DNA of 49,498 nt, taken from positions 1 to 49,498 of the forward strand of contig JAFYQH010000011.1 of assembly GCA_017547205.1 (NCBI GenBank), given 5' to 3'. Source of the stretch: Bacteroidaceae bacterium. GTDB taxonomy: Bacteria; Bacteroidota; Bacteroidia; Bacteroidales; Bacteroidaceae. Within the stretch, counting starts at the first letter, position 1. The number at the start of each line of letters is the position of its first letter. Below are positions 1 through 10,102 of this stretch, piece by piece. Below the pieces are notes generated by a model. It did not search any database, was not told the DNA's origin, and worked only from the letters and a program-made list of their open reading frames with translations. A program made the translations under genes and the position numbers.

Positions 1-209
1 CTCAAGGGACGAGTCTCCATAATACGTACAGTATCGCCTACAGAGCACTCACACTTCTCATCGTGTGCATGATACTTCTTTGTTCTGCTCACGAACTTAC
101 CATAGATGGGGTGCTTCTCCTTAAACTTGGCAGCGACGGTGATGGTCTTCTCCATCTTGTTGCTTACAACAACACCGGTACGCTCTTTTCTCAAATTTCT
201 AACTTCCAT
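1..209 (-). CDS. rpsQ: 30S ribosomal protein S17 (partial, C-terminus off the left edge)
   Basis: S17 is a primary 16S rRNA-binding protein of the small subunit. From the ATG at 209 the visible 69 residues begin [19 protein letters not shown] and contain the family's [10 protein letters not shown] and KYHAHDE-type segments. The usual length is about 85-90 residues, so the last ~17 residues lie outside the window. It follows rpmC by 9 nt as expected for the S10/spc order L29-S17. The identification is firm; only the end is missing. Confidence 0.93.
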   Translation of the reverse strand, partial: MEVRNLRKERTGVVVSNKMEKTITVAAKFKEKHPIYGKFVSRTKKYHAHDEKCECSVGDTVRIMETRPL

Positions 210-218
210 AAGTCTTAT

Positions 219-413
219 TTATTTATTTAATTCGCGAGAGCGCAACTCACCCTTCATACGTGCGATATCGCGACGTAGCTTCTTCAACTGCTCGGGGTTC
301 TCCAATGGTGAAATTGCGTGATTAAGCTTCATCTGGGCATAACGAGTAACATCAGCCTCAACTCTTTCCTGCAGCTCTGCTGTAGCGAGCTCTCTAATTT
401 CTGCTATTTTCAT
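219..413 (-). CDS. rpmC: 50S ribosomal protein L29
   Basis: L29 is a small two-helix protein near the peptide exit tunnel of the large subunit, part of the docking area for SRP and trigger factor. The 64-residue product begins MKIAEIRELATAELQERV and ends with the typical basic helix containing RRDIARMKGELRSRE. Length is normal. It lies 2 nt after rplP and 9 nt before rpsQ in the ribosomal operon. Confidence 0.95.
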   Translation of the reverse strand: MKIAEIRELATAELQERVEADVTRYAQMKLNHAISPLENPEQLKKLRRDIARMKGELRSRELNK

Positions 414-415
414 AA

Positions 416-844
416 TTATGCCTTGTTATAATCGTAATCGCGTCTAACAATAAACTTAGTAGTAACAGGAAGTTTCTGAGCAGCGAGACGCAAAGCCTCC
501 TTTGCTATATCGAATGATACTCCCTCAATCTCGATAAGGATACGGCCCGGTGTAACGGGGAATACAAAGCCCTCGGGATCACCCTTACCCTTACCCATAC
601 GTACATCGGCAGGCTTGCGAGTGATTGGTTTATCAGGGAAAACACGGAGCCAAACCTGACCCTGGCGCTGCATATAGCGTGTTACCGCGATACGCGCAGC
701 CTCAATCTGGCGGCCATTCAACCATTTGTATTGCAGACACTTGATTCCGAAAGAACCGAATGCGAGCTGGTTACCGCGTGTAGCGAAACCTTTAGTCACA
801 CCGTGCTGCACTCTTCTATATTTTGTCTTTTTAGGCTGTAACAT
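416..844 (-). CDS. rplP: 50S ribosomal protein L16
   Basis: L16 binds 23S rRNA near the A-site tRNA elbow and is needed for late 50S assembly. The 142-residue product starts [11 protein letters not shown] and carries the family segments [28 protein letters not shown] and [12 protein letters not shown] (the conserved basic loop facing the peptidyl transferase region). Normal length. It lies 20 nt after rpsC and 2 nt before rpmC. Confidence 0.96.
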   Translation of the reverse strand: MLQPKKTKYRRVQHGVTKGFATRGNQLAFGSFGIKCLQYKWLNGRQIEAARIAVTRYMQRQGQVWLRVFPDKPITRKPADVRMGKGKGDPEGFVFPVTPGRILIEIEGVSFDIAKEALRLAAQKLPVTTKFIVRRDYDYNKA

Positions 845-864
845 AATTCTTGAAATTCAATTCG

Positions 865-1593
865 TTAGCGATTGTTGTTTTTCTTACGTTTGAAGTTTCT
901 TCCGCCAGCCTGGTTGTTGTTGAAACCGCTCTCCTTGCTCTGTGTGAAGTTCGGAGCCAAGTCTCTCTTACCATAAACCTCGCCACGGCAGATCCACACC
1001 TTGATACCAAGGATACCGACCTTTGTCAAAGCCTCTGTCTGGCAGTAGTCGATGTCTGCGCGGAATGTGTGAAGAGGAGTACGACCCTCCTTGTACATCT
1101 CAGAGCGAGCCATCTCGGCACCGTTCAAACGGCCTGATATAAGGATCTTGATACCCTCTGCACCCATGCGCATTGTGTTGGCAATGGCAGTCTTGATAGC
1201 GCGACGGTATGCAATCTTACCCTCAACCTGACGTGCAATGCTATTTGCTACAATAGTTGCATCAAGCTCAAGCTTCTTAACCTCAAAAATGTTTATCTGA
1301 ATCTCCTTGTCAGTGATCTTCTTCAACTCCTCCTTCAATTTGTCAACTTCCTGACCACCCTTACCGATGATGATACCGGGCTTTGCGGTACATACGGTAA
1401 TTGTAACAAGCTTCAGAGTACGCTCGATGACAATCTTAGAAACGCTGGCCTTTGCCAAACGTACATTAAGGTATTTTCTGATCTTTGAATCTTCTACCAA
1501 TTCGTCACCGTAGTTCTTACCACCGTACCAGTTGGAATCCCATCCTCTGATGATACCTAATCGATTACTAATTGGATTAACCTTCTGTCCCAT
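865..1593 (-). CDS. rpsC: 30S ribosomal protein S3
   Basis: S3 lines the mRNA entry channel and contributes to the ribosomal helicase. The 242-residue product starts [18 protein letters not shown]. It has a KH domain around residues 60-110 with the [11 protein letters not shown] motif, and a C-terminal S3 domain with [12 protein letters not shown] and DIDYCQTEA. The C-terminal tail is short and basic ([13 protein letters not shown]). Its start overlaps the 3' end of rplV by 17 nt, which suggests translational coupling. Confidence 0.97.
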   Translation of the reverse strand: MGQKVNPISNRLGIIRGWDSNWYGGKNYGDELVEDSKIRKYLNVRLAKASVSKIVIERTLKLVTITVCTAKPGIIIGKGGQEVDKLKEELKKITDKEIQINIFEVKKLELDATIVANSIARQVEGKIAYRRAIKTAIANTMRMGAEGIKILISGRLNGAEMARSEMYKEGRTPLHTFRADIDYCQTEALTKVGILGIKVWICRGEVYGKRDLAPNFTQSKESGFNNNQAGGRNFKRKKNNNR

Positions 1594-2011
1594 TGCCTTC
1601 TACTTTTTTATTGTCATTATTTACTTTTGTGTCCACGTAGATTGTAACGTGGTTGGAACGCTTACGGATTCTGTATCCGCGACCCTGAGGTGCAGGACGC
1701 ATACGATAGAGTGTGCGTGCCTCATCTACAAAGATCTGTGAGATGTAGAGCTCACCGTTCTCGGCCTTACGGTCATTCTTCTGCTCCCAGTTCGCGATAG
1801 CCGAACGCAACAGTTTCTCAACGTTGTTTGAAGCAGCCTTTGTAGAGAACTTCAAGACACCGAGTGCACGGCCAACCTCCATACCGCGAACCATGTCAGC
1901 AACAAGGCGCATCTTGCGGGGTGATGAAGGGATATCCTTTGCACTGGCGAAATAAAGGCTCTTGCGTGCCTCTTTTCTCTTGTCAGCAGCTATTTTTTTT
2001 CTTGCTCCCAT
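1577..2011 (-). CDS. rplV: 50S ribosomal protein L22
   Basis: L22 binds 23S rRNA and its hairpin forms part of the exit-tunnel constriction. The 144-residue product contains the [16 protein letters not shown] entry of the family and, near residues 100-120, the [24 protein letters not shown] hairpin. A short acidic/Asn-rich tail extends it to overlap rpsC by 17 nt. It is 37 nt downstream of rpsS. The overlap, rather than a start-site error, is supported by the unambiguous S3 N-terminus. Confidence 0.96.
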   Translation of the reverse strand: MGARKKIAADKRKEARKSLYFASAKDIPSSPRKMRLVADMVRGMEVGRALGVLKFSTKAASNNVEKLLRSAIANWEQKNDRKAENGELYISQIFVDEARTLYRMRPAPQGRGYRIRKRSNHVTIYVDTKVNNDNKKVEGNGTEG

Positions 2012-2048
2012 TATATTATCTTATTTAATTCAGTTTTTAATTACCTGC

Positions 2049-2318
2049 TTATTTCTTACGGTTACCTGAGTGACCGCGGAAAGTACGTGTAGGAGCGAAC
2101 TCGCCCAACTTGTGACCTACCATGTTCTCAGTTACGTAAACAGGGATAAATTTATTACCGTTATGAACAGCTATAGTGTGTCCCACAAAATCGGGAGAAA
2201 TCATAGAAGCACGAGCCCAAGACTTGATGACCGATTTCTTACCGCTCTCGTTCATGGCAAGCACTTTGCTCTCCAATTTTACATTGATATATGGACCTTT
2301 TTTTAATGAACGACTCAT
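2049..2318 (-). CDS. rpsS: 30S ribosomal protein S19
   Basis: S19 sits on the head of the small subunit with S13 and contacts the A-site finger. The 89-residue protein begins [19 protein letters not shown] and includes the family motifs [23 protein letters not shown] and the C-terminal [17 protein letters not shown]. Normal length. It lies 24 nt after rplB and 37 nt before rplV. Confidence 0.97.
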   Translation of the reverse strand: MSRSLKKGPYINVKLESKVLAMNESGKKSVIKSWARASMISPDFVGHTIAVHNGNKFIPVYVTENMVGHKLGEFAPTRTFRGHSGNRKK

Positions 2319-2342
2319 ATTATTTCAAAAATTTCCTTATTA

Positions 2343-3167
2343 TTACTTCTTTCTTCTCTCAATGATGTACTTAGAAGACTGCTTCTTTGGAGCACGTGTC
2401 TTGAGACCCTTAGAGTACAAGCCCTTACGTGAACGTGGATGACCACCGGAAGCACGACCTTCACCACCACCCATCGGGTGATCTACAGGGTTCATAACAA
2501 CACCACGGTTGTGAGGACGACGACCCAACCAGCGTGAGCGACCAGCCTTACCTGAACACTCGAGTGCGTGGTCTGAGTTACCTACAGTACCTACTGTTGC
2601 ACGGCAAGTACCAAGGATACGACGAACCTCACCTGAAGGCAACTTTATTACACAGTAGTTCTCGTCACGAGAAACGATCTGTGCGAAGTTACCGGCAGAA
2701 CGAACGAGGATAGCGCCCTGACCCGGACGGAGCTCAATGTTGTGAACCACAGTACCGATAGGAATGTTTCTCAAAGGAAGAGCATTACCAACCTCGGGAG
2801 CTGCATCGGCACCAGACATCAATACTGCGCCAACCTCCAAACCATTAGGAGCAATTATATAACTCTTTTCACCATCAGCATAACAAAGCAAAGCAATACG
2901 AGCCGAACGGTTAGGATCGTACTCGATAGTCTTTACAGTTGCGGGGATACCGTCCTTGTTACGCTTGAAATCTATAAATCTGAATTTGCGCTTGTGACCG
3001 CCACCTCTGTAGCGCATTGTCATCTTACCGTCGTTGTTGCGTCCACCTGTTGAACGCTTGCCGGTTACAAGCGATTTCTCTGGTACCGTAGCAGTGATCT
3101 CTTCGAAGGTACCAATAACCTTATGTCTCTGGCCTGGTGTTGTAGGCTTAAATTTACGTACTGCCAT
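2343..3167 (-). CDS. rplB: 50S ribosomal protein L2
   Basis: L2 is a primary 23S rRNA-binding protein needed for subunit association and peptidyl transferase integrity. The 274-residue product begins [14 protein letters not shown]. It contains the OB-type RNA-binding region with [15 protein letters not shown] and the C-terminal active-region loop [17 protein letters not shown] with the conserved His. Normal length. It is 5 nt after rplW. Confidence 0.98.
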   Translation of the reverse strand: MAVRKFKPTTPGQRHKVIGTFEEITATVPEKSLVTGKRSTGGRNNDGKMTMRYRGGGHKRKFRFIDFKRNKDGIPATVKTIEYDPNRSARIALLCYADGEKSYIIAPNGLEVGAVLMSGADAAPEVGNALPLRNIPIGTVVHNIELRPGQGAILVRSAGNFAQIVSRDENYCVIKLPSGEVRRILGTCRATVGTVGNSDHALECSGKAGRSRWLGRRPHNRGVVMNPVDHPMGGGEGRASGGHPRSRKGLYSKGLKTRAPKKQSSKYIIERRKK

Positions 3168-3172
3168 TTCTA

Positions 3173-3463
3173 TTAAATGTTACTATAAAAATCAATAGTA
3201 TCGCCCTCCTTAAGTGTGACGATAGCCTTCTTAACAGCGTTTGTACGGCCTTTCACAAAGCCAGCCTTAGTGTAACGGCTCTTGTTCTTGCCAGAGTAGT
3301 TCATTGTATTAACATCAACTACTGTTACATTGTACAACGCCTCGATCTCTTTCTTAATTACCAACTTGTTGGCCTCTGGGCGAACAAGAAAACCAAAGCG
3401 GTTAAACTGGTCAGTAATTTTAGTCATCTTCTCAGTGACTATAGGTTTAATCAATACTCCCAT
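3173..3463 (-). CDS. rplW: 50S ribosomal protein L23
   Basis: L23 lies at the tunnel exit and is a docking site for trigger factor and SRP. The 96-residue product begins [15 protein letters not shown] and contains [22 protein letters not shown], the canonical L23 segment. It is 12 nt after rplD and 5 nt before rplB in the standard L3-L4-L23-L2 order. Confidence 0.96.
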   Translation of the reverse strand: MGVLIKPIVTEKMTKITDQFNRFGFLVRPEANKLVIKKEIEALYNVTVVDVNTMNYSGKNKSRYTKAGFVKGRTNAVKKAIVTLKEGDTIDFYSNI

Positions 3464-3475
3464 TGTTATGCCTCC

Positions 3476-4108
3476 TTAGTTTTTATTTAGAGTGTTATTA
3501 ATGATCTCAAGAGAGCTCTCTGTAACGACCAAAACCTCGGCATTCATAATACCATAGGTATTGATGTCCGAAGCAATTGCCAACTGAGTTCCCTTCAAAT
3601 TTCTGGATGACAAAAATACTGCTTTATCGCTAGATGGCAAAACAAACAACTGCTTCTTTTCAGAAACTTTAAGATTGTTTAACACACTGATAAAAGCCTT
3701 TGTGCTTGGAGTCTCAAAGTTGAAATCCTCAACAACTACAATCGCACCGTCGATTGCCTTCTGAGAGAGGGCTGATTTGCGCGCGAGCTGCTTTACCTTC
3801 TTGTTCAACTTGAAGCTATAGTCACGTGGAGTCGGACCGAAAACTCGTGCACCACCTACCAACAGAGGTGAGTTGATATCACCACGACGTGCACCGCCAC
3901 CACCTTTCTGACGACCGAGCTTGCGTGTTGAACCTGAGATTTCGCTTCTCTCCTTTGACTTGTGTGTTCCCTGACGCTGTGCAGCAAGATACTGTCTAAC
4001 AGCCATGTAAACAACATGCTCGTTAGGCTCGATTCCGAAGATAGACTCGTCTAACGTAACCTTTCTACCGGTGTTTTCACCCTTAATATTTAATACGCTG
4101 ACTTCCAT
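3476..4108 (-). CDS. rplD: 50S ribosomal protein L4
   Basis: L4 binds 23S rRNA with an extended loop into the exit tunnel. The 210-residue protein contains the family core [46 protein letters not shown] at about residues 32-78 (the tunnel loop) and a C-terminal Rossmann-like half. In E. coli L4 also represses its own operon; whether that holds here is unknown. The start overlaps the rplC stop by one base (TAATG), consistent with coupled translation. Confidence 0.96.
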   Translation of the reverse strand: MEVSVLNIKGENTGRKVTLDESIFGIEPNEHVVYMAVRQYLAAQRQGTHKSKERSEISGSTRKLGRQKGGGGARRGDINSPLLVGGARVFGPTPRDYSFKLNKKVKQLARKSALSQKAIDGAIVVVEDFNFETPSTKAFISVLNNLKVSEKKQLFVLPSSDKAVFLSSRNLKGTQLAIASDINTYGIMNAEVLVVTESSLEIINNTLNKN

Positions 4109-4725
4109 TACTTTTCAATTATTACGATTGAACCATTGTAACCTGGAACCGAACCCTTGATAACCAACAGGTTGTGCTCAGGAATAACCTTTAACACTTG
4201 GAGGTTGTGTGTAGTAACACGTGCATTACCCATCTGTCCACCCATGCGGAGTCCCTTGAACACCTTTGCAGGGTATGAACAAGCACCGATTGAACCCGGC
4301 TTGCGAGCGCGGTTGTGCTGACCGTGAGTAGCCTGACCTACACCACCGAAATTGTGTCTTTTAACGACACCCTGGAAACCCTTACCCTTTGAAGTACCTG
4401 TAACGCTTACATAAGCGGTATCAGCAAAGAGATCCACTGTGAGTACATCGCCCAAGTTGAGCTCTGTCTCATAACCCTTGAACTCGGCCAAGTGGCTCTT
4501 GGGAGTTACACCAGCCTTCTTGAAGTGACCCATAAGAGGAGCGTTTACGCGGCTCTCCTTCTGATCCTGAAAACCGATCTGTACAGCCTCATAGCCATCC
4601 TTCTCGATTGTCTTCACCTGTGTAACTGCGCAAGGACCTGCTTCGATAACAGTGCATGGAACATTCTTGCCATCGGCACTGAAAACGGACATCATTCCGA
4701 TTTTTTTTCCTAATAATCCTGGCAT
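4108..4725 (-). CDS. rplC: 50S ribosomal protein L3
   Basis: L3 is an early assembly protein that reaches toward the peptidyl transferase centre. The 205-residue product begins [15 protein letters not shown] and has the family signatures [19 protein letters not shown] and [24 protein letters not shown]. Normal length. It is 38 nt after rpsJ and overlaps rplD by one base. Confidence 0.97.
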   Translation of the reverse strand: MPGLLGKKIGMMSVFSADGKNVPCTVIEAGPCAVTQVKTIEKDGYEAVQIGFQDQKESRVNAPLMGHFKKAGVTPKSHLAEFKGYETELNLGDVLTVDLFADTAYVSVTGTSKGKGFQGVVKRHNFGGVGQATHGQHNRARKPGSIGACSYPAKVFKGLRMGGQMGNARVTTHNLQVLKVIPEHNLLVIKGSVPGYNGSIVIIEK

Positions 4726-4763
4726 TTCAGTTTAATTTAAATAATTAATAGAATACATTAAAA

Positions 4764-5069
4764 TTACACTTTAATCTCAACCTCAACTCCTGAAGGAAGC
4801 TCAAGCTTCATGAGAGCATCGACTGTCTTTGCTGTAGAGCTGTAGATGTCGATAAGTCTCTTGAAAGAGGAAAGCTGGAACTGCTCACGGCTCTTCTTGT
4901 TAACGAAGGTAGAGCGGTTAACTGTAAAAATACGCTTGTGAGTAGGCAATGGAATAGGACCGCTAACGATTGCGCCTGTAGCCTTCACTGTCTTTACAAT
5001 CTTCTCAGCCGACTTGTCAACCAAGTTGTGATCGTAAGATTTAAGTTTGATTCTAATTTTCTGACTCAT
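4764..5069 (-). CDS. rpsJ: 30S ribosomal protein S10
   Basis: S10 is a head protein of the small subunit; as NusE it also takes part in antitermination with NusB. I place the start at the ATG at 5069, giving a 101-residue protein beginning [21 protein letters not shown], the family N-terminus. A longer frame to 5123 exists, but its extra 18 residues do not resemble S10 and run into the fusA-rpsJ hairpin. [17 protein letters not shown] and [16 protein letters not shown] are typical. The gene is 76 nt downstream of fusA. Confidence 0.96.
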   Translation of the reverse strand: MSQKIRIKLKSYDHNLVDKSAEKIVKTVKATGAIVSGPIPLPTHKRIFTVNRSTFVNKKSREQFQLSSFKRLIDIYSSTAKTVDALMKLELPSGVEVEIKV

Positions 5070-5103
5070 TGTCTTTTTTTGTTTGTTTATTGAATTTATA
5101 ATT

Positions 5104-5139
5104 GCCTGCCGGTTAAGAGTCATTCGCTAACCGGCAGGC
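5104..5139 (-). promoter_or_regulatory. GC-rich hairpin between fusA and rpsJ
   Basis: The 12-nt arm at 5104-5115 (GCCTGCCGGTTA) is a perfect inverted repeat of 5128-5139, with a 12-nt loop. In the minus-strand transcript it lies a few bases after the fusA stop and before the rpsJ start, at the junction of the str and S10 gene sets. No T-run follows, so it is not a classical intrinsic terminator. A partial attenuator, an RNA-processing site or a protein-binding leader are all possible. Confidence 0.6.
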
Positions 5140-5145
5140 CTTATT

Positions 5146-7239
5146 TTATTTCTGAAGTTCCTCAAGTATCTGCTTAGCCAAAGAAGCACTTACCTGCTCG
5201 TGGTGATCGTATGTCATTGAAGATGTCGCACGACCTGAAGTAATGGTACGCAGTGATGTAACATAACCGAACATCTCTGACAGCGGAACCATAGCCTTCA
5301 CGATGCGGGCACCTGTACGGCTTGTCTCGAAGCCCTCTACCTGACCACGACGCTTGTTGAGGTCGGCGATAACATCACCCATGCTCTCCTCTGGAGTTAC
5401 AACCTCAAGCTTCATCATCGGCTCGAGGAGCACAGGATTCGCCTTCTGGCAAGCATTCTTGTATGCCTGGATAGCACAAACCTCGAATGAAAGCTGGTCA
5501 GAGTCAACCGGGTGGAAACCACCGTCGAGAAGAACAACCTTCAAAGACTCCATCGGATAACCAGCAAGGACACCTGCTTTGACAGCTGTCTGGAAGCCCT
5601 TCTGTACGGCAGGAACGAACTCCTTGGGAACGTTACCGCCCTTAACCTCATTGAGGAACTGGAGATTACCCTCCTTGAAATCCTCATCGGCAGGACCTAC
5701 AGAAACAACGATCTTCGCATACTTACCCTTACCACCAGTCTGCTTCTTATAAGTCTCGTCAACCTGAACTGTGCTTGTGATAGCCTCCTTGTAGCTAACC
5801 TGGGGACGACCCTGGTTACACTCAACGTTGAACTCACGTTTCAGACGGTCGATGATAATCTCGAGGTGAAGCTCACCCATACCGGAGATGATTGTCTGGC
5901 CAGACTGCTCGTCAGTTCTAACAGTAAATGTCGGATCCTCCTCAGCAAGCTTTGCAAGACCGTTGGCCAACTTGTCGAGATCCTTCTGTGTCTTAGGCTC
6001 TACAGCGATAGAGATCACAGGATCGGGGAAAGACATTGACTCGAGGATTATTGGAGCATCCTCAGCACAAAGTGTATCACCGGTGCGAACATCCTTCAAA
6101 CCGATTACAGCACCGATATCACCGGCACCGAGTACCTCAACCGGATTCTGCTTGTTTGAGTGCATCTGGAACATACGTGAGATGCGCTCCTTGCGGCCTG
6201 AACGTGTATCGTAGATATATGAACCTGACTCAAGCTTACCAGAGTACACGCGAACGTAAATCAAACGGCCTACGAACGGGTTTGTAGCAATCTTGAAGAC
6301 AAGTGCTGAAGTCTTGTCATCCTCAGAAGGAGTACGTGTCTCCATCTCGTCTGTCTTCGGGTTCATACCCTCAACAGCAGGAGTATCCAGAGGCGATGGC
6401 AAGAATGCACAAACGAAGTCAAGCAGAGGCTGAACACCCTTGTTCTTGAATGAAGAACCACAAGTCATAGGAGTGATTTCCATAGCAAGTGTACCCTTGC
6501 GGATAGCAGCGATAAGTTCCTCCTCTGTGATTGAGTCTGGGTCATCAAGAACCTTCATCATCAGTTCCTCATCAAAATCGGCAGCCTTCTCAAGAAGGTG
6601 CTCTCTCCACTGGTTTGCCTCATCAACGAGTTCGGCAGGTATCTCCTCTACTGTATAGTCGAGTGCACCATCCTTATATACGAGTGCCTTCATTGTGATA
6701 AGATTCACAACACCAAGGAACTTCTCCTCTGCACCGATAGGAATTGTCACAGGACATGGGTTTGCACCGAGAACCTCCTTCATCTGACGCATTACAGAGA
6801 AGAAGTCGGCACCTGAACGGTCCATCTTGTTCACATAGGCGATACGGGGAACATTATACTTGTCTGCCTGACGCCAAACAGTCTCTGACTGTGGCTCAAC
6901 GCCACCTACTGCACAGAACGCAGCGATAGCACCGTCAAGCACGCGCAATGAACGCTCTACCTCAGCGGTAAAGTCAACGTGTCCCGGAGTGTCAATCAAG
7001 TTAAACTTATACTGTGTACCGTTCCAGTTCCAGAAAGTAGTAGTAGCCGCAGAGGTAATTGTAATACCACGCTCCTGCTCCTGCTCCATCCAGTCCATTG
7101 TAGCAGCACCGTCATGAACCTCACCGATTTTGTGAGAAAGACCTGTGTAGAACAATATACGCTCAGATGTGGTAGTCTTACCAGCATCGATGTGAGCACT
7201 AATACCGATATTACGGGTAAATTTAAGTTCGTTTGCCAT
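5146..7239 (-). CDS. fusA: Translation elongation factor G
   Basis: EF-G is the GTPase that drives ribosomal translocation and, with RRF, recycling. The 697-residue protein has an intact G domain: P-loop AHIDAGKTT at residues 15-23, RGITI switch region near 57-62, DTPGH at 83-87 and NKMD at 137-140. Domains II-V follow, including GMGELHLE and the C-terminal fold ending ILEELQK. These complete GTPase motifs mark it as the canonical EF-G, not the GTPase-deficient paralogue described in Bacteroides. It lies 19 nt after rpsG; tuf does not follow. Confidence 0.98.
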   Translation of the reverse strand: MANELKFTRNIGISAHIDAGKTTTSERILFYTGLSHKIGEVHDGAATMDWMEQEQERGITITSAATTTFWNWNGTQYKFNLIDTPGHVDFTAEVERSLRVLDGAIAAFCAVGGVEPQSETVWRQADKYNVPRIAYVNKMDRSGADFFSVMRQMKEVLGANPCPVTIPIGAEEKFLGVVNLITMKALVYKDGALDYTVEEIPAELVDEANQWREHLLEKAADFDEELMMKVLDDPDSITEEELIAAIRKGTLAMEITPMTCGSSFKNKGVQPLLDFVCAFLPSPLDTPAVEGMNPKTDEMETRTPSEDDKTSALVFKIATNPFVGRLIYVRVYSGKLESGSYIYDTRSGRKERISRMFQMHSNKQNPVEVLGAGDIGAVIGLKDVRTGDTLCAEDAPIILESMSFPDPVISIAVEPKTQKDLDKLANGLAKLAEEDPTFTVRTDEQSGQTIISGMGELHLEIIIDRLKREFNVECNQGRPQVSYKEAITSTVQVDETYKKQTGGKGKYAKIVVSVGPADEDFKEGNLQFLNEVKGGNVPKEFVPAVQKGFQTAVKAGVLAGYPMESLKVVLLDGGFHPVDSDQLSFEVCAIQAYKNACQKANPVLLEPMMKLEVVTPEESMGDVIADLNKRRGQVEGFETSRTGARIVKAMVPLSEMFGYVTSLRTITSGRATSSMTYDHHEQVSASLAKQILEELQK

Positions 7240-7258
7240 TTTCTTTAACTATTATGGA

Positions 7259-7735
7259 TTAGAAACGGAAATGTGCGAATGCACGGTTAGCCTCAGCCAT
7301 GCGGTGCATATCCTCCTTACGCTTGAAGGCACCACCCTGGTTGTTGTATGCATCCATAATCTCATTGCAGAGTTTCTCTGACATTGACTTGCCGCCACGC
7401 TTGCGGGCAAACAAAATCATGTTCTTCATTGAGATTGACTCCTTACGGTCGGCGCGGATCTCTGTAGGAACCTGGAAAGTTGCACCACCGATACGGCGTG
7501 ACTTAACCTCAACCTTGGGAGTGATGTTCTCGAGAGCCTGCTTCCAGATTTCGAGAGGAGCCTTCTCCTCATTCTTCATCTTGTTACCTACGAGCTCAAG
7601 AGCACCATAGAAAATGTTATAAGAAATGTTCTTCTTTCCGTCATACATCAGGTGGTTAACGAACTTAGACACCATCTGATCGCCGAAAACGGGATCCGGA
7701 AGGACCACGCGCTTTTTTGGTTTTGCTTTTCTCAT
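7259..7735 (-). CDS. rpsG: 30S ribosomal protein S7
   Basis: S7 nucleates assembly of the 30S head and lines the E site. The 158-residue product begins [19 protein letters not shown], with the family segments [26 protein letters not shown] and [26 protein letters not shown]. Normal length for bacteria. It is 196 nt downstream of rpsL and 19 nt before fusA. Confidence 0.97.
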   Translation of the reverse strand: MRKAKPKKRVVLPDPVFGDQMVSKFVNHLMYDGKKNISYNIFYGALELVGNKMKNEEKAPLEIWKQALENITPKVEVKSRRIGGATFQVPTEIRADRKESISMKNMILFARKRGGKSMSEKLCNEIMDAYNNQGGAFKRKEDMHRMAEANRAFAHFRF

Positions 7736-7931
7736 TTTCTCTTACGAAAATTTAATGTTTTGTTTGGCTGCGTTATTGCAAATTCTTCAACGCCTCCACC
7801 GAGGCATTTACTCAACCTTTATAACTTCCAACAAACCAAAACTAGTTATAAAATATGTCTTTAAAAAGAGTCATGCCCACATTGTTTTACAAGCCGGGGC
7901 CACTCTACTCGAGCTTGGTCAATGCAAAGAA
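7736..7931 (-). promoter_or_regulatory. rpsL-rpsG intercistronic leader with inverted repeats
   Basis: This 196-nt stretch has no gene and is much longer than the other gaps in the operon. It contains a hairpin at 7789-7802 (GCCTC/GAGGC, 4-nt loop) and a 9-bp inverted repeat pairing 7818-7826 (TTTATAACT) with 7844-7852. In E. coli, S7 binds the S12-S7 intercistronic RNA to regulate itself. By position this could be an analogous site; that is inference, since I cannot align it to the E. coli element. Confidence 0.4.
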
Positions 7932-8312
7932 TTACTTCTTGGCCTTAGGACGTTTTGCACCGTACTTTGAACGACGCTGTGTGCGGTTTGCGACACCGGC
8001 TGTATCAAGAGTACCGCGTACGATATGATAACGTACACCCGGAAGGTCCTTTACACGACCACCACGTACCAAAACGATTGAGTGCTCCTGCAAGTTGTGA
8101 CCCTCACCCGGAATATAGGAGTTAACCTCCTTCTGGTTAGTCAAACGCACACGAGCAACTTTTCTCATAGCAGAGTTAGGTTTCTTAGGGGTTGTAGTGT
8201 AAACACGAACACACACACCACGACGCTGCGGACAGTTGTCGAGCGCCGGTGACTTGCTCTTCTCTACAATCACCTCTCTGCCTTTTCTTACTAATTGCTG
8301 AATTGTAGGCAT
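7932..8312 (-). CDS. rpsL: 30S ribosomal protein S12
   Basis: S12 sits at the decoding centre and controls accuracy. The 126-residue protein has the [17 protein letters not shown] and [13 protein letters not shown] signatures. Lys43 and Lys88, the residues usually changed in streptomycin resistance, are wild type here. It is the first gene of the operon, about 75 nt after a Bacteroidetes-type -7 element at 8390-8397. Confidence 0.97.
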   Translation of the reverse strand: MPTIQQLVRKGREVIVEKSKSPALDNCPQRRGVCVRVYTTTPKKPNSAMRKVARVRLTNQKEVNSYIPGEGHNLQEHSIVLVRGGRVKDLPGVRYHIVRGTLDTAGVANRTQRRSKYGAKRPKAKK

Positions 8313-8618
8313 TTTGTTAAAATTTTAATTATTATATATTGATTTTATATATTTCTTCACAAGTGAACGCTATAGTCCATTTTGGACTGCAAAGGTAAAA
8401 ATTATTTTTCTAATAAAAAAGGGTTTGGCATGTTTTTAGTAAAAACCGCGTGACAAAAGAGAGTTTTTTGTGCAAAAAGGGCCAAAAAACACTTGACAAA
8501 CGCCAATTTTTATTGTTAAATATTCTTAAACAAATCCAAACCAGCATTTTTCATATGAAAAGACACTTTAACATGAGCAATCATACCCATATTCACGCCA
8601 GTCGGAATTAAATGACAT
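8313..8618. other. Gene-free region holding the rpsL leader and upstream A/T-rich DNA
   Basis: No credible coding sequence on either strand. 8313-8384 is the presumed rpsL 5' leader. The rest is A/T-rich with several A- and T-tracts on the upstream side of the rpsL promoter, which could act as UP-like or bent DNA; this is inference. The obgE terminator borders it on the right. Confidence 0.6.
8390..8397 (-). promoter_or_regulatory. Promoter -7 element for the rpsL operon
   Basis: On the minus strand this reads TACCTTTG, a full match to the Bacteroidetes -7 consensus TAnnTTTG. I see no clean -33 TTTG at the usual 19-21 nt upstream, only T-rich sequence. Transcription would start near 8383, giving an rpsL leader of about 70 nt. 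Just inside lies a short dyad, GTCC-ATTTT-GGAC (8375-8387 region). Confidence 0.6.
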
Positions 8619-8659
8619 AAAAAAAGAGAGGACTAATGTTTTCACTTTTAGTCACTCTC
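8619..8659 (-). terminator. Intrinsic terminator of hpt-adk-obgE
   Basis: The arms 8626-8636 (GAGAGGACTAA) and 8648-8659 pair over 11 bp with a single bulged A and an 11-nt loop. On the minus strand the stem is followed by seven T (complement of the A-run at 8619-8625). That orientation stops transcripts arriving from obgE and separates them from the rpsL promoter. Confidence 0.8.
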
Positions 8660-8851
8660 ACAGGTATTATATTTTAAAGATATTGTAATATTAGAGACTT
8701 GCAAGGCCATAAAACTGCAGTTTATCTGACGACTATTCCATTGCAAACGGACATCACCAACTCAGGCACCACAGCTGCCTCATCAGGTAGCATACACTCC
8801 AACAACGGGAAGTTGCACTCCCAACACCTTTACCTTAATAATATATAGGAG
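8660..8851 (-). other. obgE 3' untranslated region
   Basis: About 190 nt lie between the obgE stop and its terminator. A 23-codon ATG frame runs on the minus strand at 8722-8793 (open upstream to about 8826 without a start), ending in the residues VCNGIVVR. It is too short to call a gene and may be a remnant. A 12-bp palindrome AAACTGCAGTTT lies near 8712-8723. Nothing else is recognisable. Confidence 0.45.
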
Positions 8852-10009
8852 TCACTCCTCTTCAAAGTCATACTCATCATATCCCGGATCATCATCACCG
8901 TTGTCTGTGTAATCCTCAAAGTCAGGTTCCCAGTCGGCAAAGTCATTTTCCAGCATATGTACATCATAATTGCGGTGCACAAGTTCTTCTCTTTTCACAG
9001 CGGCAAGGCGGTTCTCTTCACTGTTCAACTGCGCCCAAAGAACATCCTTAAGATCTTGGATGCCCTCACCCGTAGCCGAAGAAATAAACACAACAGGAAT
9101 GCCGTCCGGAAGATTCTCTGAAAGCATTTCTTTCAGCTCCTCATCTATAAGGTCACTCTTGGTAACAGCCAGCACGCGCTGCTTGTCAAGCATTTCGGGA
9201 TTGAACGTTGCAAGCTCATTCAAAAGAACTTCATATTCTTTCTTTATATCATCGGTATCAGCGGGCACCATGAAGAGCAACAACGAGTTGCGTTCGATAT
9301 GACGCAGAAAACGAAGCCCAAGCCCCTTTCCCTGACTTGCTCCTTCGATAATACCCGGAATGTCAGCCATTACAAACGATTTGCCGTCGCGGTATGAAAC
9401 GATACCAAGATTAGGCTCCAATGTCGTAAACGGATAGTTGGCAATCTTGGGCTTTGCAGCAGAAACAGACGAAAGGAGCGTCGATTTTCCAGCGTTCGGA
9501 AAACCCACAAGGCCCACATCGGCCAAAAGTTTCAACTCCAGTGTCACCGTCAATTCCTGCATAGGCTCACCCGGTTGTGCAAAACGCGGTGCCTGACGAG
9601 TAGGCGTCGCAAAATGAACATTGCCCAAACCGCCACGGCCGCCTTTCAGCAAAGTCACCAGCTGACCGTCCTCCATGACATCGCACAAAAACTCTCCGGT
9701 CTCGGCATTATATGCCACCGTGCCGCAAGGAACGTCGACAACCTTGCTCTCGCCATCGGCGCCGGTACTCTTGTTTATGCCACCGTTCTGTCCGTTACCG
9801 GCAAAGATATGACGCTGATACTTCAAGTGCAGCAAAGTCCAGTAATTGCGGTTTCCACGCAGTATTATATCTCCGCCCTTGCCACCGTCGCCTCCGTCAG
9901 GACCACCGTTGGGTATATATTTGGCACGATGCAAGTGCGCCATGCCTCTACCACCCCTTCCGGAACGGCATACAATCTTTACATAATCTATAAAATTCGA
10001 TTCCGCCAT
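8852..10009 (-). CDS. obgE: GTPase Obg/CgtA
   Basis: Obg is an essential slow GTPase that binds the 50S subunit, acting in ribosome assembly and stress signalling. I choose the ATG at 10009 ([20 protein letters not shown]), the family N-terminus, over a longer frame to 10042, giving 385 residues. The glycine-rich Obg fold spans about 1-160 ([14 protein letters not shown]). The G domain has GFPNAGKST at 169-177 and [16 protein letters not shown]. The tail is strongly acidic ([17 protein letters not shown]). It is the last gene of hpt-adk-obgE, 93 nt after adk. Confidence 0.96.
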   Translation of the reverse strand: MAESNFIDYVKIVCRSGRGGRGMAHLHRAKYIPNGGPDGGDGGKGGDIILRGNRNYWTLLHLKYQRHIFAGNGQNGGINKSTGADGESKVVDVPCGTVAYNAETGEFLCDVMEDGQLVTLLKGGRGGLGNVHFATPTRQAPRFAQPGEPMQELTVTLELKLLADVGLVGFPNAGKSTLLSSVSAAKPKIANYPFTTLEPNLGIVSYRDGKSFVMADIPGIIEGASQGKGLGLRFLRHIERNSLLLFMVPADTDDIKKEYEVLLNELATFNPEMLDKQRVLAVTKSDLIDEELKEMLSENLPDGIPVVFISSATGEGIQDLKDVLWAQLNSEENRLAAVKREELVHRNYDVHMLENDFADWEPDFEDYTDNGDDDPGYDEYDFEEE

Positions 10010-10055
10010 AAATTCAACATTTGTATTAAGGATAACCGACAAGCATTAAACAGCA

Positions 10056-10083
10056 GAAGTTGCCCCTGTCCAGCGGCAACTTC
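10056..10083 (-). promoter_or_regulatory. Hairpin between adk and obgE
   Basis: GAAGTTGCC at 10056-10064 is perfectly complementary to 10075-10083 with a 10-nt loop. It lies in the 93-nt gap between the adk stop and the obgE start and lacks a T-run, so it would more likely modulate or protect the transcript than end it. Confidence 0.5.
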
Positions 10084-10102
10084 ATGCAGATTACTGAGCA
10101 TT

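Noticed and set aside
5146-7239. EF-G as the GTPase-lacking EF-G2 paralogue known in Bacteroides
   Set aside because: The P-loop, DTPGH and NKMD are all canonical, and the gene is in the ribosomal operon, so it is the standard EF-G.
7932-8312. Streptomycin-resistance changes in S12
   Set aside because: Lys43 and Lys88 are the wild-type residues.
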